Shown in pieces: positions 51,870 through 55,449 of a stretch of 55,449 bases of DNA; position 1 is the stretch's first letter; every line of letters starts with the position of its first letter. The notes below the pieces were generated by a model. The model made no database searches. It was not told where the DNA came from and saw only the letters and a program-made list of their open reading frames with translations. A program made the position numbers and the translations under genes. Origin of the DNA: Pseudomonadota bacterium (lineage in GTDB: Bacteria; Pseudomonadota; Alphaproteobacteria; Reyranellales; Reyranellaceae); the NCBI GenBank assembly GCA_018240685.1, contig JAFEFG010000019.1:1-55449 (forward strand), read 5' to 3'.

Positions 51870-52367
51870 ATGCGCAGAATCTGGAAATGCGGCCTTTGCC
51901 TGATGGGATTGGGCATCTGGGGAACGACTACGTTGACCCTGACGAGCCCGGCCGACGCCAATACCTTCTTCGCCAACCAGACTGGGCGGCCTTGCAGCGC
52001 CTGCCACAATCCGGGGCAGGAGGAGAAGGGAGTCCAAGGGCTCAACGCGGCAGGGCAGGCTTTCAAGAACTGCGGTTTCAAGTTCGGCTGCAACGCCGGC
52101 AGCACCAGCGCGCCGCAGCAGAGGACGACCGAGCACGACAACGGCGTCGCCACCTTCTCGAACAATTGCGCCAATGGGCAGATCCGCTGGGTGGTGCTGC
52201 GTCCTGGCATGAACGACGCTTCCCGCGACGTGGCACTGATCATGGATCCCGGCAGCCGCACGAAGGTCGGCGTCTCGAAGGGCACGACGTGGGCGGCCGC
52301 TTGCGGCAACGCGCCCCCCAACACCCAGCAGTTCTTCTGGATTAAGCTCGACATCGCCGTCCAGTAA
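51870..52367 (+). CDS. Exported monohaem c-type cytochrome-like protein
   Basis: 165 residues with a signal peptide (basic start, hydrophobic core, 'SPADA' before Asn31). The haem site CxxCH is 42-46 ('CSACHNPG'), in a family-like context 'FFANQTGRPCSACHNPGQ'. Two more Cys (about 68 and 74, 'NCGFKFGCN') could form a disulfide. The C-terminal ~85 residues ('QIRWVVLRPGMNDASRDVAL' and on) are not a classical cytochrome c fold and I do not recognise them. Probably periplasmic electron carrier or sensor. GGGGAAG precedes the ATG. No oxidase or reductase partner is adjacent. Confidence 0.78.
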   Translation: MRRIWKCGLCLMGLGIWGTTTLTLTSPADANTFFANQTGRPCSACHNPGQEEKGVQGLNAAGQAFKNCGFKFGCNAGSTSAPQQRTTEHDNGVATFSNNCANGQIRWVVLRPGMNDASRDVALIMDPGSRTKVGVSKGTTWAAACGNAPPNTQQFFWIKLDIAVQ

Positions 52368-52514
52368 GGGCCGGACGACGAGGAACAGGCTGCCTCGTCA
52401 CGGATCCGTCGAGGTTTCTCGCGCCACGCCACGGCTCTCTTCGAGCGCAGTCCTCCCGACGCGACGCGGCGGCATCCCAGCGGCCGTCACAAAGAACACG
52501 TCCAGCACAAGGAA

Positions 52515-52601
52515 GAGACCGCCCGGGGAGACTGGGCGGCCTCCCCTGCGGCCAAAAGCGGGCCACATGCTGGTGCAAACTACTGGCGACTTTGCACCAG
52601 C
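52515..52601 (-). ncRNA. Candidate structured RNA between cytochrome-like and hydrolase genes
   Basis: The 313-base gap has no supportable protein gene but holds two stem-loops. The first, 52569-52601, is an 11-base perfect stem (GCTGGTGCAAA / TTTGCACCAGC) with an 11-base loop. The second, 52515-52543, is a 10-base stem with one mismatch (GAGACCGCCC / GGGCGGCCTC). An FNR-type box at 52639-52652 sits so that a -41.5 activator position on the minus strand predicts a transcript start near 52604, just at the first stem. Existence and strand are inference; the -10 sequence there is weak. Confidence 0.35.
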
Positions 52602-52638
52602 AGCAGCGTGACGATGTTGCGTTCGCGGCAGGCGAGCG

Positions 52639-52652
52639 TTGATCTAGGTCAA
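52639..52652 (-). promoter_or_regulatory. FNR/FixK-type box without an obvious protein-coding target
   Basis: TTGATCTAGGTCAA, matching TTGA-N6-TCAA with one arm mismatch from the symmetric FNR consensus. It lies just past the stop of the hydrolase gene and 270 bases past the cytochrome gene stop, so no annotated gene starts nearby in the right direction. Confidence 0.6.
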
Positions 52653-52680
52653 ATGCTCCTCGCCCAGCGGCCGATTCGGC

Positions 52681-53499
52681 CTAATGAACCAGGTTCTTCT
52701 CGAAGAACCCGGCCATACGGCGCTTGCTGTCGGCGGCGGCGACAGGGTCCTTGCCGATCAGGAATCCCATGTACTGCTGGGGGATGAGCTCGACATCGAA
52801 GGAATGACGTGCCTGCGGATACACGACGACGTCGAGTTGTGCGCCCTTCACGCGAACGGACGTGCATTCCTCTGCGGAGACCCAATTGTCCTGGCCTCCA
52901 CTGAAGATCTGCACCGGGGCGCTGAGGCTGACATTGCTTCGATAGACGCCGCACCACGGATAGTAGGCGGCGATTGCACGAAAACGCACATCGGTCGGCG
53001 CGGGCGCATAAGTGTGCACGATGTCGGCTTCGGCCGCCCTCATCGCCACGCTACCGCCGTTGCTCTGGCCCATCAGGAAGATGTTGCGGCGATCGACGAA
53101 CGGGAGGCCGGCCAGGTAGCGGGCCGCGTCGAACGCATCCGAAGTGCGATACTTCAGTGCGCGCAGGAGCTTGGCGTTGCTGGCGCACATCTCGTCGCCC
53201 GAATAGTAGCGGGGCCCGAAACTGTCGAGATTGAAGACGACGTACCCCCGGCTCTGCAGGTCGGTCGCGTGCTCCTGCAGACTGAAGCGCACCGCAGGCT
53301 GCCAGCCGCCGCATCCGTGCATGAGGACAACAGCTGGAAAGGGTCCCTCTCCCTGCGGCTTGTACAATTCAGCCCGTAATTTCACGCCGCCAGGCTCTAC
53401 CGGTTCGCTGGCATCGAACTTCACGATCTGCTGCGCAAGGAGCGGTGTCCCAGTCGCGCTCCCCAGCACGAATACGAGGAATGCAATGAATCGCCGCAT
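52681..53499 (-). CDS. Secreted dienelactone-hydrolase-like alpha/beta hydrolase
   Basis: A 272-residue alpha/beta hydrolase with signal peptide ('FIAFLVFVLGSATGTPLLAQ', about 4-23). 'GPFPAVVLMHGCGGWQPA' supplies the oxyanion turn. The nucleophile Ser is in 'IFLMGQSNGGSVAMRA'. 'IFSGGQDNWVSAEECTSV' carries the Asp, and 'YPQARHSFDVE' the His. It resembles dienelactone hydrolase-type enzymes but is exported. The start is the ATG at 53499; the longer open frame overlaps a terminator hairpin. Single gene. Confidence 0.87.
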   Translation of the reverse strand: MRRFIAFLVFVLGSATGTPLLAQQIVKFDASEPVEPGGVKLRAELYKPQGEGPFPAVVLMHGCGGWQPAVRFSLQEHATDLQSRGYVVFNLDSFGPRYYSGDEMCASNAKLLRALKYRTSDAFDAARYLAGLPFVDRRNIFLMGQSNGGSVAMRAAEADIVHTYAPAPTDVRFRAIAAYYPWCGVYRSNVSLSAPVQIFSGGQDNWVSAEECTSVRVKGAQLDVVVYPQARHSFDVELIPQQYMGFLIGKDPVAAADSKRRMAGFFEKNLVH

Positions 53500-53603
53500 C
53501 CAAGCTCCCGGTATCAAGGGGAGTGACCTTAAGTCGCGGCGGACGTTGAGGCAATGTCTCGTTCGAGCAACGGATACGAAAGTTACAAAACATAAAACAT
53601 ACA

Positions 53604-53631
53604 AAAGGGCCGCCCGTCAGGGCGGCCCTTT
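53604..53631 (-). terminator. Terminator of the family-5 solute-binding protein gene
   Basis: Twelve-base perfect stem AAAGGGCCGCCC / GGGCGGCCCTTT with a four-base loop. Read on the minus strand it follows the binding-protein stop by 33 bases and continues into TTTTG, a good intrinsic terminator. Confidence 0.88.
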
Positions 53632-53664
53632 CTCGGAAGTCGAAGTCGTGGGTTCAGAGGTTCA

Positions 53665-55305
53665 TCACCAATAACCGTACCACTCGTTGTTGACCTGGCC
53701 CTGGATCTGGCCGGGAATCTCCAGCGTATTGCGATCGGGCTTCCTCATCCGCTCCAGGGTCCAGTAGAACTGGATCGGTGAAGTGATCCCGGCCAGGTTG
53801 TCGCGGAAAGCGACCGGCTCGAAGAACTGCCCCAGAGTACCGAGAGCCCCGATCGCCAGCAGGCGAGCCTGCACCTTCGCGGCAATCTCCTTCTGCTGTT
53901 CGAGGTTCTTGGCCTTCGCGAACTCGAGCCGCAGCTTCTCGACCTCCGGGTCGTTCGGCGCGCCAGCCCACCCATTCGCGGGATTGGCGGAGAAGGCGAT
54001 GTCCATCGGGTCGTACACATCGCCAGCCAGCCACCAGGTATGGAACATGCTCCAGCCGCCCTGCGTCGGCGGCCCCTTCACGGTCCGCTCCTTCATCATC
54101 GCCTGGAAGCTCATGTCCCGCACCTCGACGTTCATGCCGATCTTGCGGAGGTTGTCGACCGTGACGGCGGTGAAGGCCGCAATGACGGGAATGTCGGTCG
54201 GATTGAGGACAACGACCTTCGCTCCGTTATAGCCTGCGGCGCGCAGTGCCTTCTTGGCCGCCTCGAGGTCGGCAGTGCGCAGGATGTCGCTGCCGGCATC
54301 GTTCGCGAACGGGGTGCCGCACGGGAATATCGAGTAGCACACGCGATAGAAGCGCGGGTCGCCGAGGGCGGTGCGCATGTACTCATTCTGATTGATCGTC
54401 ATCAGCACGGCGCGCCGGACGCCCGGGTTGTTGAACGGTGCCTCCTGACTGTTGAACCGCATCATCGCGACGTTGCCGAGCGGGTCGGTGTTGGCGACGA
54501 TGATGTGGTCCTTGCCGATGAGCTGGGTCACGACGCGCGACGGCGGCGACTCGATGTACTGGACGTCATCCTTGAGCAGAGCGTCCCCGGCAGCCTTCGG
54601 ATCCGCGTAGTAGATCATCCCGATCTCGCTGGCCTTCGCGATCTTTCCGCCGGCAGCCAGAGAGGGCTTGTCGGAGCGCGGCACATAATCGGTGTTCTTG
54701 ATGTAGTAGGCCTGCGAGCCGGGCACGAACTTGTTCGACTCGAACTTGTACGGGCCAGACCCGATCGGATCCGTGATCGGCGTGTAGGGATCCGTTTCGG
54801 CAATGCGCTTTGGCATCATGAACGGCACGTTGGCCGAATTCTTGGCCAGCGCCTCGAGCACGATGCCGCTCGGCTGGCTCAGCTGCATGACGATCGTCTT
54901 CGAGTCGGGCGCCGTAAGGCTCTGCACGCTCTTGAACAGCTCCTGCCCGGTTCCGTCACGCTTCGACCACCGCTGCAGCGACACGACACAGTCTTCGGCG
55001 GTAACTTCCGTGCCGTCGTGCCACTTCAGGCCGGGCCGCAGCTTGAAGGTCCACGTCTTGCCGTCCGGAGAAGTCGTATAGCTCTCGACCATCTGCGGCT
55101 TCGGTTCGAAGTTCTGGTCGTAGGCGAACAACGTATCATACACAAGATAACCGTGGTTTCTCGTAATATATGAGGTCGTCCAGATCGGATCGAGATATTC
55201 GAGCTTGGCGTGAGTCGCAATGGACACCTTGCTCGTATCGCAGGCCCCGACCGCCAGCGGAATAGCGAGCGCTGCTCCCGCCAGCAGCTTCTTTGCCGTC
55301 AACAT
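53665..55305 (-). CDS. ABC transporter solute-binding lipoprotein, family 5
   Basis: A 546-residue peptide/nickel/opine-type (SBP_bac_5) binding protein. A lipobox 'AVGAC' ends at Cys22, so it is a lipoprotein of the periplasmic face. Landmarks are 'GLKWHDGTEVTAEDCVVSLQ' (family-5 signature region, about 93-112), 'DPIGSGPYKFE' and 'VRRAVLMTINQNEYM'. The substrate is unknown. No permease or ATPase follows within the window: it ends at a strong terminator, so it is either an orphan or the last gene of an operon starting beyond 55449. Its 5' side has an FNR-like box at 55411. Confidence 0.92.
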   Translation of the reverse strand: MLTAKKLLAGAALAIPLAVGACDTSKVSIATHAKLEYLDPIWTTSYITRNHGYLVYDTLFAYDQNFEPKPQMVESYTTSPDGKTWTFKLRPGLKWHDGTEVTAEDCVVSLQRWSKRDGTGQELFKSVQSLTAPDSKTIVMQLSQPSGIVLEALAKNSANVPFMMPKRIAETDPYTPITDPIGSGPYKFESNKFVPGSQAYYIKNTDYVPRSDKPSLAAGGKIAKASEIGMIYYADPKAAGDALLKDDVQYIESPPSRVVTQLIGKDHIIVANTDPLGNVAMMRFNSQEAPFNNPGVRRAVLMTINQNEYMRTALGDPRFYRVCYSIFPCGTPFANDAGSDILRTADLEAAKKALRAAGYNGAKVVVLNPTDIPVIAAFTAVTVDNLRKIGMNVEVRDMSFQAMMKERTVKGPPTQGGWSMFHTWWLAGDVYDPMDIAFSANPANGWAGAPNDPEVEKLRLEFAKAKNLEQQKEIAAKVQARLLAIGALGTLGQFFEPVAFRDNLAGITSPIQFYWTLERMRKPDRNTLEIPGQIQGQVNNEWYGYW

Positions 55306-55410
55306 TCAGTATCTCCCACTATGGAATAGTTGCTGCAGCCCCACCGAACGGCAGCGACGCGCTTCGGCACACGCGACGGCCCCTTATCCGTTGAAAATCG
55401 CCCCCGGCCC

Positions 55411-55424
55411 TTGACATGCATCAA
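55411..55424. promoter_or_regulatory. FNR/FixK-type box at window edge
   Basis: TTGACATGCATCAA, one mismatch from the symmetric consensus. The centre is 112.5 bases before the solute-binding protein ATG. It contains a TTGACA -35-like hexamer on the plus strand and could instead serve a gene beyond the window edge. Confidence 0.55.
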
Positions 55425-55449
55425 ACTAATGAATGCGATGGCGCCTATT

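Noticed and set aside
52342..52578. A 78-codon minus-strand frame downstream of an FNR-type box
   Set aside because: The ATG distance from the box (67 bases) is tempting, but the product is Arg/Pro-rich, has no bias of real genes here, and runs into the cytochrome gene; a structured RNA seems likelier.
1..55449. tRNA genes, CRISPR arrays, transposons
   Set aside because: No T-arm/anticodon-arm pattern, no regularly spaced repeats, and no transposase or integrase motifs were seen in any gap or gene.

Overview
The window is GC-rich, densely packed chromosomal DNA. Its gene content (an H-L-M-type branched-chain amide/amino-acid ABC transporter with an H-M fusion, YqaA/DsbB/Coq7, GluQ, a carotenoid-cleavage oxygenase, RraA and LLM-class enzymes, and FNR/FixK-type boxes of the form TTGA-N6-TCAA) points to an alphaproteobacterium, perhaps Rhodospirillales/Reyranella-like. 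That placement is an inference from style and not a search result. I saw no rRNA, tRNA, CRISPR array, insertion sequence or prophage.

Layout. 1-12 kb: ordinary catabolic and housekeeping genes. These are a window-truncated amidase, a PRC-barrel protein, an Asp/Glu racemase, an unusual two-gene unit (a large protein with a PhoU/DUF47-like C-terminus plus a PPDK-like protein lacking the PEP-binding barrel), a MetE-like methyltransferase, a Rieske oxygenase, GluQ, an AlkA-like glycosylase, an esterase and a beta-lactamase-fold hydrolase. 12.2-16.4 kb: a two-component system divergent from a TauD-like dioxygenase and a TauE/SafE exporter, with direct repeats between them. 16.5-24.6 kb: GNAT, carotenoid oxygenase, GST, nitronate monooxygenase, YqaA, DsbB, Coq7, HNH and MFS genes. 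Two copies of a GTTACC-N5-GTAACC site mark the carotenoid oxygenase and GST promoters. 24.7-39.7 kb: hotdog-like protein, small EamA-like protein, polytopic membrane protein, OsmC, LLM oxidoreductase, tandem RraA paralogues, a hydrolase, a complete Liv-type ABC operon, TetR with its divergent MDR oxidoreductase, and a flavin reductase.

39.7-55.4 kb is the most interesting part. FNR/FixK-type boxes recur almost only in its intergenic gaps. They precede or flank a phosphoribosyltransferase / COG2187 kinase-like / nicotinate phosphoribosyltransferase / PRPP synthetase operon, a small-protein / archease / RtcB RNA-ligase operon, an acidic Glu-repeat protein, a DUF3775 protein, a family-X DNA polymerase, a CapA-like metallophosphatase, and a gene-poor stretch with two strong stem-loops. 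The operon near 4-6 kb has a weaker box at a similar distance. My reading is a low-oxygen or stasis regulon combining pyridine-nucleotide/PRPP salvage, RNA repair and DNA repair. The regulator itself is not in the window.

Start codons were moved from the longest open frame wherever a better Shine-Dalgarno sequence, a family start or gene overlap argued for it. The very long open frames on the opposite strands are GC-driven shadows and are omitted.
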